Assembly: GCF_900091555.1 (NCBI RefSeq)
Contig: NZ_FMCX01000005.1
Coordinates: 248,001 to 312,000, forward strand
Direction: 5' to 3'
Source of the DNA: Micromonospora mirobrigensis
GTDB taxonomy: Bacteria; Actinomycetota; Actinomycetes; Mycobacteriales; Micromonosporaceae
DNA: 64,000 nucleotides
Shown: positions 1-11,399 of the stretch, piece after piece
Numbering within the stretch: position 1 is the first letter of the stretch
Layout of the letters: every line of letters begins with the position of its first letter
Made by a program: the position numbers and the translations under genes
Notes under the pieces: generated by a model
What the model was told of the DNA's origin: nothing
Database searches by the model: none
The model's input: the letters and a program-made list of their open reading frames with translations, nothing else

Positions 1-1046
1 TGCCCAGCGCCGCCGTCCGGCCCACCCGGGCCGGCAGCCCGAGCCGCCGCGGCGTCGGCCGCCGCGTCGCGGTCGCCTCGGCCGCGGCCCTGCTGCTCAC
101 CGTCGCGCTCCTCGCCAGCCTGACGCTGGGCAGCCGGACCCTCCCGGTCGACCAGGTGTGGGCCGCCCTGGTCGCCCCGGACGGCGGGGACGCCACCACG
201 ATCGTCCGGGAGCTGCGGCTGCCGCGTACCGCCCTGGGCCTGGTCGTCGGGCTCGCCCTCGCCCTGGCCGGGGTGCTCTTCCAGGCCGTCACCCGCAACC
301 CGCTCGCCGAGCCCCGGATCCTCGGCGTCAGCGCCGGCGCGTCCTTCGGCGTGGTGCTCGCCATCGCGGTCTTCGGCGTCGGCACCCTCTCCGGGTACGT
401 CTGGTTCGGCGTCGCCGGCGCGCTCCTGGCCGGCCTGCTGGTCTTCGCCGTCGCCAACGGCACCCGCGAGGGCGCCACCCCGGTCACCCTCGCGCTGGTC
501 GGCGCGGCCCTCGACGCCAGCCTCGCCGCCATCGTGTACGCGCTGCTCAGCATCGACGCCCGCACCTTCGAGGAGTACCGGTTCTGGGTGGTCGGCGGCC
601 TCACCGGCCGGGACGTGGGCGTCGCCGGGCAGGTCCTCCCGTTCGTCCTCGCCGGGACCGTGCTGGCCGCCCTGGTCGCCCGCGGCCTGGACGCGCTCGC
701 CCTCGGCGACGACGTGGCCCGCTCCCTCGGCAACCGGATCGGGCTGGTCCGCCTCGGTGCCGGCGGCGCCGCCGTGCTGCTCACCGGCGCCGCCGTGGCC
801 GCCGCCGGGCCGATCGCCTTCGTCGGGCTGGCCGTGCCCCACCTGGCCCGGGCCCTGGTCGGCGCCGACCACCGGTGGTCCCTGCTGGTCGCCGGCCTGC
901 TCGGGCCGACCCTGCTGCTCGCCGCCGACATCGCCGGCCGGCTGGTCGCCCCGCCCGGCGAGATCCCCGCCGGGATCGTCACCGCCCTGCTCGGCGCCCC
1001 GCTGCTCGCCCTGCTCGTCCGCCGCGCCCGGGTGGTGACCGCGTGA
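1..1046 (+). CDS. FecCD-family ferric-siderophore ABC permease, 5' end outside window
   Basis: Membrane permease subunit of an ABC importer for iron-siderophore complexes. The frame is open from base 3, so the true start lies before the window. What remains is about 347 residues, close to the usual 330-350 for FecCD permeases, so only a little is missing. It shows an N-terminal hydrophobic helix, the family's RLPRTALGLVVGLALA stretch, a conserved RNPLAEP loop, and a C-terminal IAFVGLAVPHLAR segment that contacts the ATPase. It overlaps the next gene by GTGA and starts a four-gene operon of two permeases, ATPase and binding protein. The specific siderophore cannot be read from sequence. Confidence 0.9.
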   Translation, partial: PSAAVRPTRAGSPSRRGVGRRVAVASAAALLLTVALLASLTLGSRTLPVDQVWAALVAPDGGDATTIVRELRLPRTALGLVVGLALALAGVLFQAVTRNPLAEPRILGVSAGASFGVVLAIAVFGVGTLSGYVWFGVAGALLAGLLVFAVANGTREGATPVTLALVGAALDASLAAIVYALLSIDARTFEEYRFWVVGGLTGRDVGVAGQVLPFVLAGTVLAALVARGLDALALGDDVARSLGNRIGLVRLGAGGAAVLLTGAAVAAAGPIAFVGLAVPHLARALVGADHRWSLLVAGLLGPTLLLAADIAGRLVAPPGEIPAGIVTALLGAPLLALLVRRARVVTA

Positions 1047-2128
1047 CCGCGCTACGGCCGGCCGGAGCGCCCCCGACCGGCGACGACCCCCGGACCACCG
1101 CCCCGGCCGGGCGGACGCTGCTGCGGGTCGGGCCGGCCGTCGTGCCGTTGCGCCGCCGTCCCGTGCTGGTGGCCGCCGTGCTGCTCGGGCTGCTCGCCGG
1201 CGCCGTGGTGCTCAGCCTCTCGCTCGGCAGGCCGTACGTCGCCCCGCTCGACGTGCTGCGCGCGCTCTCCGGCGCCGGCACCCCGTACGACCTGGTGGTG
1301 CTGGAGCTGCGACTGCCCCGCGCGGTGCTCGCGGCGCTGGCCGGGGCGGCCTTCGGGGTGGCCGGCACGCTGATCCAGAGCGTCGCCCGCAACCCGCTGG
1401 CCAGCCCCGACGTCATCGGCGTCACCCAGGGCGCCGGACTGGCCGCCACCGTCGCCCTGACCACCGGGGCGGCGGCGGTGCTGGTCGCGCCGGCCGCGCT
1501 CCTCGGCGGGCTGCTGGCCGCCGCCCTGGTCTTCGCCCTCGGCGCGCGACACGGCCTGGCCGCGCAACGCTTCGTGCTGGCCGGGGTGGCCCTCGCGTTC
1601 GCCTTCCGGGCGTCGACCGAGGTGGTCATGCTCGCCGCCGACCCGATCGACGGGCTGCGCGCCCAGCTCTGGCTGATCGGCACGCTGGCCGGCAAGGGCT
1701 GGTCGGAGGCCGCCTGGATCGGCGCCACCCTGGCCGTGCTGCTGCCCGTGCTGGCCTGGGCCGGCTGGGCCCTGCGCAGCACCACGCTCGACGACGACAC
1801 CGCCCGCGGCGTCGGGGTCCGCCCGGTGGCCCGGCGGATCGGCCTGGCCGGCACCGGCGTGCTGGTCGCCGCGATGGCCACCGCCCAGGTCGGCGCGGTC
1901 GACTTCGTGGCGCTGGTGGCGCCGCAGGTGGCCCGCCGGCTGGTCCGCGCCGAGCGCCCGCCGCTGGTCTGCGCGGCGCTGCTCGGCGCGCTGCTGCTCG
2001 TCCTCGCCGACCTGGCCGCTCGCCGGCTCCTCGCCCCCACCCAGCTGCCGGCCGGCGTGCTCACCGCCGCGATCGGCGGCCCGTACCTGATGGTCCTGCT
2101 GCTGCGCGGCCGCCGGCGGGCCCGATGA
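1043..2128 (+). CDS. FecCD-family ferric-siderophore ABC permease, second subunit
   Basis: Second membrane half of the siderophore importer, 361 residues. I place the start at GTG 1043, which overlaps the previous stop (GTGA), a sign of translational coupling. The open frame extends further upstream, but that part is an arginine/proline-rich shadow of the first permease. Residues 1-45 are a polar cytoplasmic leader, followed by about ten hydrophobic segments. The family landmarks ELRLPRAVLAALAG, RNPLASPDVIGV and VDFVALVAPQVARRLV are visible. The pair with the upstream permease would form the heterodimeric channel, as in FepD/FepG. Confidence 0.92.
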   Translation: MTALRPAGAPPTGDDPRTTAPAGRTLLRVGPAVVPLRRRPVLVAAVLLGLLAGAVVLSLSLGRPYVAPLDVLRALSGAGTPYDLVVLELRLPRAVLAALAGAAFGVAGTLIQSVARNPLASPDVIGVTQGAGLAATVALTTGAAAVLVAPAALLGGLLAAALVFALGARHGLAAQRFVLAGVALAFAFRASTEVVMLAADPIDGLRAQLWLIGTLAGKGWSEAAWIGATLAVLLPVLAWAGWALRSTTLDDDTARGVGVRPVARRIGLAGTGVLVAAMATAQVGAVDFVALVAPQVARRLVRAERPPLVCAALLGALLLVLADLAARRLLAPTQLPAGVLTAAIGGPYLMVLLLRGRRRAR

Positions 2129-2156
2129 CCGCCACCGACCCCTCGAAGGAAGCGTG

Positions 2157-3017
2157 ATGCTCTCCACCCGCGACCTGGTCGCCGGCTACGACGAGCGGAC
2201 CGTGCTCGACGGGCTCGACCTGGACCTGCCCACCGACGCGTTCACCGTGATCGTCGGACCGAACGCCTGCGGCAAGTCCACCCTGCTGCGCGCCATGGCG
2301 CGGCTGCTCACCCCCCGCCGGGGCGCCGTGCTGCTCGACGGCACCGCGATCCGGGACCTGCCCACCCGGGACGTGGCCCGGCGGCTCGGCGTGCTGCCGC
2401 AGAGCCCGCTGGTGCCCGAGGGGATCACCGTCGCCGACCTGGTCGGCCGGGGCCGGCAGCCCTACCAGCGCTGGTGGCGGCAGTGGTCCACCGAGGACGG
2501 CCGGGCGGTGGACACCGCCATGGCCAGGGCCGACGTGGCCGGGCTGGCCGACCGGCCGGTCGACTCCCTCTCCGGCGGGCAACGGCAGCGGGTCTGGATC
2601 GCCATGGCGCTAGCCCAGGACACCGAGGCGCTGCTGCTGGACGAGCCGACCACCTTCCTCGATCTGGCGCACCAGGTGGAGGTGCTGGACCTGCTGCGCA
2701 GCCTCCGGGCCGAGCGGGGCCGCACCGTGGTGGCCGTGCTGCACGACCTCAACCAGGCCGCCCGGTACGCCGACCACCTCGTCGCCATGCGCGCCGGCCG
2801 GCTGGTCGCCGCCGGACCGCCCCGCGAGATCCTCACCGCCGACATGGTGCGGGAGGTCTTCGGACTCGACTGCGTGGTGGTGCCCTGCCCGGTCAGCGGC
2901 GCCCCGCTGGTGATCCCCGCCCTCACCGAGACCCCGCCCGCCGCCACCCCGGCGGCCCGTCCCACCACCGACGACGCGGAGTCCCCGCGCGTCGGCACGT
3001 ACCCGAAAGGACTCTGA
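2157..3017 (+). CDS. Ferric-siderophore ABC transporter ATP-binding protein (FecE/FepC type)
   Basis: Cytoplasmic ATPase that powers the two permeases, 286 residues. Walker A is GPNACGKST at 34-42, the Q-loop glutamine is Q82, the ABC signature LSGGQRQR is at 138-145, Walker B LLLDEP is at 159-164, and an HDLNQAARYADH switch region follows. I prefer ATG 2157 over GTG 2154 because the GAAGGA ribosome site then has a 6-base spacer. The C-terminal 30 residues are an acidic, proline-rich tail beyond the FepC core. The stop overlaps the start of the binding-protein gene by one base (TGATG). Confidence 0.93.
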   Translation: MLSTRDLVAGYDERTVLDGLDLDLPTDAFTVIVGPNACGKSTLLRAMARLLTPRRGAVLLDGTAIRDLPTRDVARRLGVLPQSPLVPEGITVADLVGRGRQPYQRWWRQWSTEDGRAVDTAMARADVAGLADRPVDSLSGGQRQRVWIAMALAQDTEALLLDEPTTFLDLAHQVEVLDLLRSLRAERGRTVVAVLHDLNQAARYADHLVAMRAGRLVAAGPPREILTADMVREVFGLDCVVVPCPVSGAPLVIPALTETPPAATPAARPTTDDAESPRVGTYPKGL

Positions 3018-3961
3018 TGCGTCGACTCGCCGCCGCCCTCACCGCGGCCCTTGCCCTCGGCGTCGGCCTCACCGCCTGCGGTGAGAGCGACCCGGTCGCC
3101 GACAACGCCACCGGCGACACCCGGGAGATCACCCACGCCATGGGCACCACCCGGGTGCCGGCCGACCCGAAGCGGGTCGTGGTGCTCGACACCGACAAGA
3201 TCGACACCGCGCTCTCGCTCGGCGTCACCCCGGTCGGCGCGGCCACCGCCGGCGAGGCGCGCAGCTGGCCCACCTACCTCGGCGAGGAGAGGCTCGCCGG
3301 CATCAAGGAGGTGGGGGTGCTCACCGAACCCGACCTGGAGGCGATCAACGCGCTGAAGCCGGACCTGATCCTCGGCAGCAAGTTCCGCCAGGAGAAGTTC
3401 TACGACGAGCTGGCCGCCATCGCCCCGACCGTCTTCACCGAGAAGGTCGGCGTCACCTGGAAGGAGAACTTCCTCCTCGACGGCCAGGCCCTCGGCCGGC
3501 AGCAGCAGGCCCGCGACCTGCTCACCGCGTACGAGCAGCGGGCCAAGGAGTTCGGCGCCGGGCTCGGCGACGCCGCCGCCCGGAAGATCTCCATCGTGCG
3601 CTTCATCCCCGGCAACATCCGGGTCTACGGCCCCGAGTCGTTCTCCGGCATCGTCGTCGGCGACACCGGGCTGGGCCGCCCCCAGCGGCAGCTCCTCGAC
3701 GGCAAGGAGGACCGCCGCTTCGATCTGGTGAGCCCCGAGCGGATCAACGAGGTCGACGGGGACGTCATCTTCGTCACCGCGTACGGCGAGAAGGCCGCCG
3801 GTGAGCAGGCCAAGGTCACCGCCGGCAGCCTCTGGCGGCGGCTTCCCGCGGTCCGGGCGGGCAATGCGCACGTGGTCTCCGACGAGGTCTGGATGACCGG
3901 CATCGGGGTCGGCGCCGCCAACAAGATCCTCGACGACCTCGCCAAGCACCTCACCGCCTGA
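3017..3961 (+). CDS. Iron-siderophore ABC transporter substrate-binding lipoprotein
   Basis: Extracytoplasmic receptor of the importer, 314 residues, anchored to the outer face of the membrane. Residues 1-20 form a lipoprotein signal peptide ending in the lipobox LTAC, so Cys21 or a nearby cysteine would be lipidated. The rest reads as a FecB/TroA-type periplasmic-binding fold, with the opening THAMGTTRVPADPKRVVVLD, the central EPDLEAINALKPDLIL and the closing VSDEVWMTGIGVGAANKI. Last gene of the operon. A hairpin-rich intergenic stretch follows. Confidence 0.92.
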   Translation: MRRLAAALTAALALGVGLTACGESDPVADNATGDTREITHAMGTTRVPADPKRVVVLDTDKIDTALSLGVTPVGAATAGEARSWPTYLGEERLAGIKEVGVLTEPDLEAINALKPDLILGSKFRQEKFYDELAAIAPTVFTEKVGVTWKENFLLDGQALGRQQQARDLLTAYEQRAKEFGAGLGDAAARKISIVRFIPGNIRVYGPESFSGIVVGDTGLGRPQRQLLDGKEDRRFDLVSPERINEVDGDVIFVTAYGEKAAGEQAKVTAGSLWRRLPAVRAGNAHVVSDEVWMTGIGVGAANKILDDLAKHLTA

Positions 3962-4009
3962 CCCCCGCCCCCCGCGCCCCCCGCCTGCGCGCTCGCTCAA
4001 GATCCGCAT

Positions 4010-4066
4010 AACTCCCCTGAAGATGCTGCCTCGGTCGGCTGCGAGGCAGCATCTTCGGGGAAGTTG
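4010..4066. repeat. Long palindrome (REP-like), copy 1, left of the DUF559 gene
   Basis: Near-perfect inverted repeat with about 24-base arms (4010-4033 and 4042-4066) around an 8-base loop. The core is GAAGATGCTGCCTCG and its complement. It lies between the convergent 3' ends of the siderophore operon and the DUF559 gene, so it could act as a bidirectional terminator. A closely related palindrome lies on the other side of the DUF559 gene (5064-5131), which makes this a repeat family rather than a one-off terminator. Confidence 0.8.
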
Positions 4067-4094
4067 CCGGCCCCCCACCGCCGCGCGAGGGAGG

Positions 4095-5024
4095 TCAGTG
4101 GGAACGGGTGTGGATGGCGTGGCGGACCTCGTCGAGAAAGGCGGGGAAGTCGTGGCGGAAGCGCCGGGCGGTCAGGTGCAGGACGAGCCAGTCGGCACCG
4201 AGCAGCCGGTTCAGGCGTTCCCGGTCGCGGTGGAACTGCTCGGGGTCGTGGTGCCACAGGCCGTCGTACTCGATGGCGATCCGCCAATGTGGCCAGGCGA
4301 GGTCGACGCGGGCGAGGAACCGACCGTCGCGTTCCACGACGAACTGGGTCATCGGGGCCGGCAGGCCGGCCAGCACCAGCCGCACCCGTAGCCGGGACTC
4401 CTGGGGCGACTCGGCTCCGCCGTCGACGAGGCGGGCCACCTCGAGCATCCGCCGCCAGCCGCGCTCGCCCGATCTGGCGTGGGCCAGCTCCCGCAGCTCG
4501 TGGGTGGTGACCAGACCCCGGCCGAGCAGCCGGTCCACCACGGCGACCGCGTCCTCGGCGCGGAGCCACTGCGCCAGATCCCAGCTCGTCCGCCGAAGCG
4601 TGGTGACGCGCAGCCCTCCGCGCAGGCAGACGTCCTGCTCGGTGAGGATCGCGTTGTGCGTGACGAAGCCGGCGACCTGCCCGAAGCGCTGCGCCGTCGG
4701 CAGTAAGACGTCGATCGGCTCGTCGGCCGGGACCTCGTCGGCACCGAACAGGGCTGCGGCGCTCCGGCCCGCGATCGCCGCCGTCGGGGGGAGCACCCAG
4801 CGCGAAGCCGCCGCGCAACGGACGGGATGCGAGATGGTCAGCCGGGAATCGGCGAAGACGTCCCTGAACAGCGGCCGCCACGCGCTGCTGCGCAACTCGG
4901 CTCGGGTCAGCGTCCCACGAGCGACCATCTCCGAGCCGCGGAAGACCTGCCCCCGTAACTCGGCGGGGCGTCGCGCGGGAACTGGCACCCCTCCACCCTG
5001 GAGCCCCGCAGTCCTCCGCACCAT
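4095..5024 (-). CDS. DUF559-type protein, restriction-endonuclease-like (VSR-related) C-terminal domain
   Basis: Protein of 309 residues resembling the common actinobacterial proteins with an AbiEi-like helical N-terminus and a C-terminal DUF559 / very-short-patch-repair-like nuclease fold. The C-terminal half carries a plausible PD-(D/E)XK constellation: ESRLR near 215, then RVDLAWPHWRIAIEYDG near 245-260, and FHRDRERLNRLLGADW. Actual nuclease activity and substrate are unproven for this family. The start used is ATG 5024; GTG 14 codons further in, preceded by GGAGG, is an alternative. The gene stands alone, bracketed by two related palindromes, and is a candidate for lateral acquisition. 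Confidence 0.7.
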   Translation of the reverse strand: MVRRTAGLQGGGVPVPARRPAELRGQVFRGSEMVARGTLTRAELRSSAWRPLFRDVFADSRLTISHPVRCAAASRWVLPPTAAIAGRSAAALFGADEVPADEPIDVLLPTAQRFGQVAGFVTHNAILTEQDVCLRGGLRVTTLRRTSWDLAQWLRAEDAVAVVDRLLGRGLVTTHELRELAHARSGERGWRRMLEVARLVDGGAESPQESRLRVRLVLAGLPAPMTQFVVERDGRFLARVDLAWPHWRIAIEYDGLWHHDPEQFHRDRERLNRLLGADWLVLHLTARRFRHDFPAFLDEVRHAIHTRSH

Positions 5025-5063
5025 CCCCTGTGGATAACCTCCGCGCCCTCACGCAGGCACGAT

Positions 5064-5131
5064 GCGGGCAATTTCGGGGAAGATGCCGCCTCGATCGGTG
5101 CTGAGGCAGCAGCTTCCCCGAAGTTGCCCGC
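5064..5131. repeat. Long palindrome (REP-like), copy 2, right of the DUF559 gene
   Basis: Inverted repeat with 30-base imperfect arms (5064-5093 and 5102-5131) and an 8-base loop. The arm reads through GAGGCAGC, then CTTCCCCGAAG, then TTGCCCGC, which is the same order of words as copy 1 at 4010-4066. It sits upstream of the DUF559 gene and downstream of the minus-strand gene at 5150-5797, so it may also terminate that transcript. Confidence 0.8.
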
Positions 5132-5149
5132 AGGAACGTGCTCGGTGGG

Positions 5150-5797
5150 TCAGGCGGCGGTGGACCAGATGGCGCGGAAGGCGGCCGCCTCGCCGGCCAG
5201 CCACTGCTCCACCTGGTCGGGCTTCACCGCCTCCGGCATGCGGTGGGACGTCCCGCGGCGGACGTCGACCAGGACCGGCGCGGCGTGCGGGAGCACGGCG
5301 TCCATGTGGCGGGCCATCAGGTGCAGCGTGGCCAGGGTGACCTCCTCGCTCGGGGGAGCCTCGTCGAAGTGCAGCCGGACGGCCTCGGCGTCGCCGTCCG
5401 CGTACCGGATGCCGAAGTGGGGGTTGATCTTGACGGGCAGGTCGCCCAGCATGGCCAGGGCGTCCCGGGTCTGGGCCAGGTCGACCCCGGTCGGCTCGCC
5501 GAGCGAGTGCAGCCAGGTGGTGGCGCCCGGCACGAGCGCCTCGTAGAGCGGGCGCCACCGGGGTTTGACCAGGTCGACGACCTGGGCCAGGTGGGTGCCG
5601 CCGGTGTGGAAGGCGACGTCGGCCTTGAGGGCCTTGACGAACTGGCCGTGCGGGTTGAACCCGTGTCGGCTGGCCCGCTGCTTGCGCAGGCCCCCGACGA
5701 AGGTCGCCTTGACCGGCCCGGTGCGGTCCACGTACCGGGTGAAGCCGAGGAGGGTGGCGTAGGGGGTGATCGGGGTCGCGGAGGTGGGCGCGGTCAC
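5150..5797 (-). CDS. Conserved hypothetical protein of unknown function
   Basis: Soluble-looking protein of 215 residues that I do not recognise. The start is GTG 5797, preceded by GGGAGGA with a 5-base spacer. There is no signal peptide or membrane segment. It contains basic patches (VGGLRKQRASRHGFNPHG), several histidines (FHTGGTH, LHLMARHMD, LPHAAP) and aromatic residues, with no catalytic motif I can name. Coding signal is good, with strong G/C in third positions. It is transcribed away from the subtilase gene, and a striking AT-rich palindrome sits just upstream of its ribosome site, so it is probably under specific repression. Confidence 0.65.
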   Translation of the reverse strand: MTAPTSATPITPYATLLGFTRYVDRTGPVKATFVGGLRKQRASRHGFNPHGQFVKALKADVAFHTGGTHLAQVVDLVKPRWRPLYEALVPGATTWLHSLGEPTGVDLAQTRDALAMLGDLPVKINPHFGIRYADGDAEAVRLHFDEAPPSEEVTLATLHLMARHMDAVLPHAAPVLVDVRRGTSHRMPEAVKPDQVEQWLAGEAAAFRAIWSTAA

Positions 5798-5820
5798 GAG
5801 CGTCCTCCCAGGTCAGGAAC

Positions 5821-5846
5821 TCGATTAGTACATACATTCTAATCGA
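5821..5846. promoter_or_regulatory. Palindromic operator candidate over the promoter of the 5150-5797 gene
   Basis: Perfect inverted repeat TCGATTAG-N10-CTAATCGA in an otherwise GC-rich stretch. Read on the minus strand it contains TAGAAT, a good -10 match, ending about 30 bases before the GTG start. A dimeric repressor (TetR- or MarR-like) binding here would block that promoter. No cognate regulator gene is adjacent. Confidence 0.6.
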
Positions 5847-5907
5847 CGGGTCTGACATCGCCCAGGGTTCGGGGGTGGCTTGTGCAGAAGAGGCACGACG
5901 CGATTTT

Positions 5908-5923
5908 TGTGATCCAGGTCACT
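5908..5923. promoter_or_regulatory. CRP-type site candidate upstream of the subtilase gene
   Basis: TGTGATCCAGGTCACT matches the cAMP-receptor-protein consensus TGTGA-N6-TCACA with one mismatch. It lies 87 bases upstream of the subtilase start, a position suited to activation or repression from the divergent region. Assignment is by motif only. Confidence 0.45.
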
Positions 5924-5994
5924 CGGGGTGAACGGCGGACCGCCTGCGACGTCTGGACGGTCCGGATACCTCTCGCGTTCATCCAGGGAGCATG

Positions 5995-9330
<3,336 letters not shown>

Positions 9331-9338
9331 CCGGGTAA

Positions 9339-9372
9339 CCCGGACGCGGCGCCCGCCGGCGTCGCGTCCGGG
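9339..9372. terminator. Hairpin terminator between subtilase and regulator genes
   Basis: Inverted repeat with 13-base arms beginning CCCGGACGCG and one mismatch, placed between the convergent 3' ends at 9330 and 9404. No T-run follows, as is usual in such GC-rich genomes. Probably serves both strands. Confidence 0.6.
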
Positions 9373-9403
9373 CCACCGGCCACGGCCCACCCGACGGTGT
9401 CGG

Positions 9404-11314
9404 TCAGCCCCGGTCGAGCCGGTGGACCCGCGCGACCGCGGCGGACCGCTCGGCCGGGTCGTCGTGCTCCTCCCCGAGCTCCACCGCGTACGCGCGCAGC
9501 AGCTCGTGCATCCGCCACCGGTCACCGCCGGCGGCCTGCACCAGCGACTGCGCCCCGAGCTCGGCGAGCAGGCCCCGGGCGGTACGCGGGGAGAGCCCGG
9601 CCAGCGCCGCCACCGATTCCGTGCCCGGCTCCCCGGCCGGGTGCAGGGGCAGCAGCCGGAAGAGCCGGGCCGCCCCGGGCGTCAGGGCCCGGTACGACCA
9701 CGAGAAGACCGCCTCCAGCTCGGCGTACCCGTCACCGAAGCCGGTCAACCGGCCGTCGGCGTCGGCCAGCTCGGCGGCGATCGCGGGCAGGCCCAGCCCG
9801 GGCCGGGCGACGCTGCGGGCGGCGACCAGCGCCAGGGCCAGCGGCAGTCGGCCGCACCGGGCGACGATCTCGTCGACGGCGGCCGGGGCGGCGGTGGCCG
9901 CGCCGCCCAGCCGGCGGGTGAACAGCTCCCGGGCCTCCGCCTCGGCCGGCAGGTCGAGGTGCAGCCGGTGGGCGCCCGTCGCGCCGGTGATCCGACGTCG
10001 GCTGGTGGCGATGACCAGACTGCTTCCGCTGCCGGGCAGCAGGTGCCGCAGCTGGTCGGCGTCGCGGCAGTTGTCGAGCAGCACCAGCATCCGGCGTTCG
10101 GCCAGGATGCTGCGGTAGAGGCCGGCCTGGGCGTGCAGCTCGGCCGGGATGGCGGCCGGCGCGACCCCGAGGGACCACAGGAACCCGCGCAGCGCCTCCG
10201 TCGGTGTCATCGCCGGGTCGCCGGCGTCGAAGCCGCGCAGGTCGGCGTGGAGCTGCCCGTCGGGGTGGCGGGCGGTGAGCCGGTGGGCCAGGTGCACCGC
10301 GAAGGTGGTCTTCCCGACGCCGGGCATCCCGTCGACGATCAGCGTGCCGGCCCGGTCGGCGCCGAGCAGCGCCTCCTCCGCGGCGGCCAGCGGGTCACCC
10401 CGGCCGGTGAAGAAGGGGTGGTCGGCCGGCAGCTGCGCCGGCGGGCCGGGCCGCACCGGCCGGTGACGCGGCGGCCCGGACCCGCCGCCCCCGGGCGCCC
10501 CGGGTCGGTCCGCCGCCGCCGCACCGGACGGCCGGGCGGTGTCGGCGGCATCGAGCAGGCTGTCCCGGGCCGCCCGGAGTTCACCGCCCGGCCGGATGCC
10601 GAGCTCGTCGGCGAGCCGGTGCGCGATCTCGGCGTAGGTGGCCAGGGCCTCGGTGCGCCGGCCGTCGGCGGCCAGCGCGAGCAGCAGCCGGGCGTGCAGC
10701 GCCTCGTCCAACGGCTCGTACCCGGCGGCCAGCCGGAGCGCGGGCAGCAGGGTGTGCGCCCGACCGACCGGCAGTGCGGCGTCGACCGCGGACCGGACCG
10801 CCGCGGACCACTCGCCGTCGACCGCCGCGAACGCGGCGGGGACCCGACCTCCGCCGCGCAGGTCCGAGGCGCAGCGGTCCCGCCACAGCGCCAGCGCCTG
10901 CCGGTAGAGCTCGACGTCCGGCCGGCCGGCGCCGCCGCCGGCCCGGGCGACCAGGGACCGGAAGCGCAGCAGGTCCAGCGAGTCGCCGTCGACCCGCAGC
11001 CGGTAGCCCGCGCCGTCGCGGACCAGCACCGAACCGGCCTCCCGGGCGGGCAGCTCCGGCTCGAAGCGCCGGCGCAGGATCCCGACGTGCCGGTGCACCA
11101 CGTTGACCGCGCTGGGCGGCGGGCCGGACTCCCAGAGCAGGTCGACGAGCTCGGCGACGCTCACCGCGCCGCCCGCCCGCACGAGCAGCGACGCCAGGAT
11201 CAGCCGCTGCTGCCGGGTCCCCAGGTCGATCTCGGACCCGGCACGCCAGGCCCGCACCGGACCGAGGACGGCGAACGAGAGCGGTACGGCGGTCGGGGCA
11301 GGACGGGCGGCCAT
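9404..11314 (-). CDS. AfsR/SARP-family transcriptional regulator with NB-ARC domain (short form)
   Basis: Transcription activator of 636 residues in the Streptomyces antibiotic regulatory protein family. Residues about 13-95 form the OmpR-like winged helix (FAVLGPVRAWRAG, QQRLILASLLVRAG, VNVVHRHVGILRR). About 110-255 form the bacterial transcriptional-activator (BTAD) helical domain. An NB-ARC STAND ATPase follows, with P-loop GMPGVGKTT at 329-337 and Walker B MLVLLDNC at 409-416. The protein stops after the STAND domain and lacks the TPR tail present in its paralogue at 12039-14855. It lies 85 bases downstream of an ECF sigma gene in the same direction. The target genes cannot be read from the sequence. 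Confidence 0.85.
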   Translation of the reverse strand: MAARPAPTAVPLSFAVLGPVRAWRAGSEIDLGTRQQRLILASLLVRAGGAVSVAELVDLLWESGPPPSAVNVVHRHVGILRRRFEPELPAREAGSVLVRDGAGYRLRVDGDSLDLLRFRSLVARAGGGAGRPDVELYRQALALWRDRCASDLRGGGRVPAAFAAVDGEWSAAVRSAVDAALPVGRAHTLLPALRLAAGYEPLDEALHARLLLALAADGRRTEALATYAEIAHRLADELGIRPGGELRAARDSLLDAADTARPSGAAAADRPGAPGGGGSGPPRHRPVRPGPPAQLPADHPFFTGRGDPLAAAEEALLGADRAGTLIVDGMPGVGKTTFAVHLAHRLTARHPDGQLHADLRGFDAGDPAMTPTEALRGFLWSLGVAPAAIPAELHAQAGLYRSILAERRMLVLLDNCRDADQLRHLLPGSGSSLVIATSRRRITGATGAHRLHLDLPAEAEARELFTRRLGGAATAAPAAVDEIVARCGRLPLALALVAARSVARPGLGLPAIAAELADADGRLTGFGDGYAELEAVFSWSYRALTPGAARLFRLLPLHPAGEPGTESVAALAGLSPRTARGLLAELGAQSLVQAAGGDRWRMHELLRAYAVELGEEHDDPAERSAAVARVHRLDRG

Positions 11315-11399
11315 GGTCGCCGCAGCATGTCAGCCACCGCCCGGCGCGGCGGTCGGACGCGGCGGCAATGTGAGCCGCGACTCAGCGCGTCGCCGCTGC

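Noticed and set aside
4095..5131. DUF559 gene as part of a restriction-modification or defence system
   Set aside because: No methyltransferase, ATPase or toxin-antitoxin partner is adjacent, so only the domain-level call is supported.
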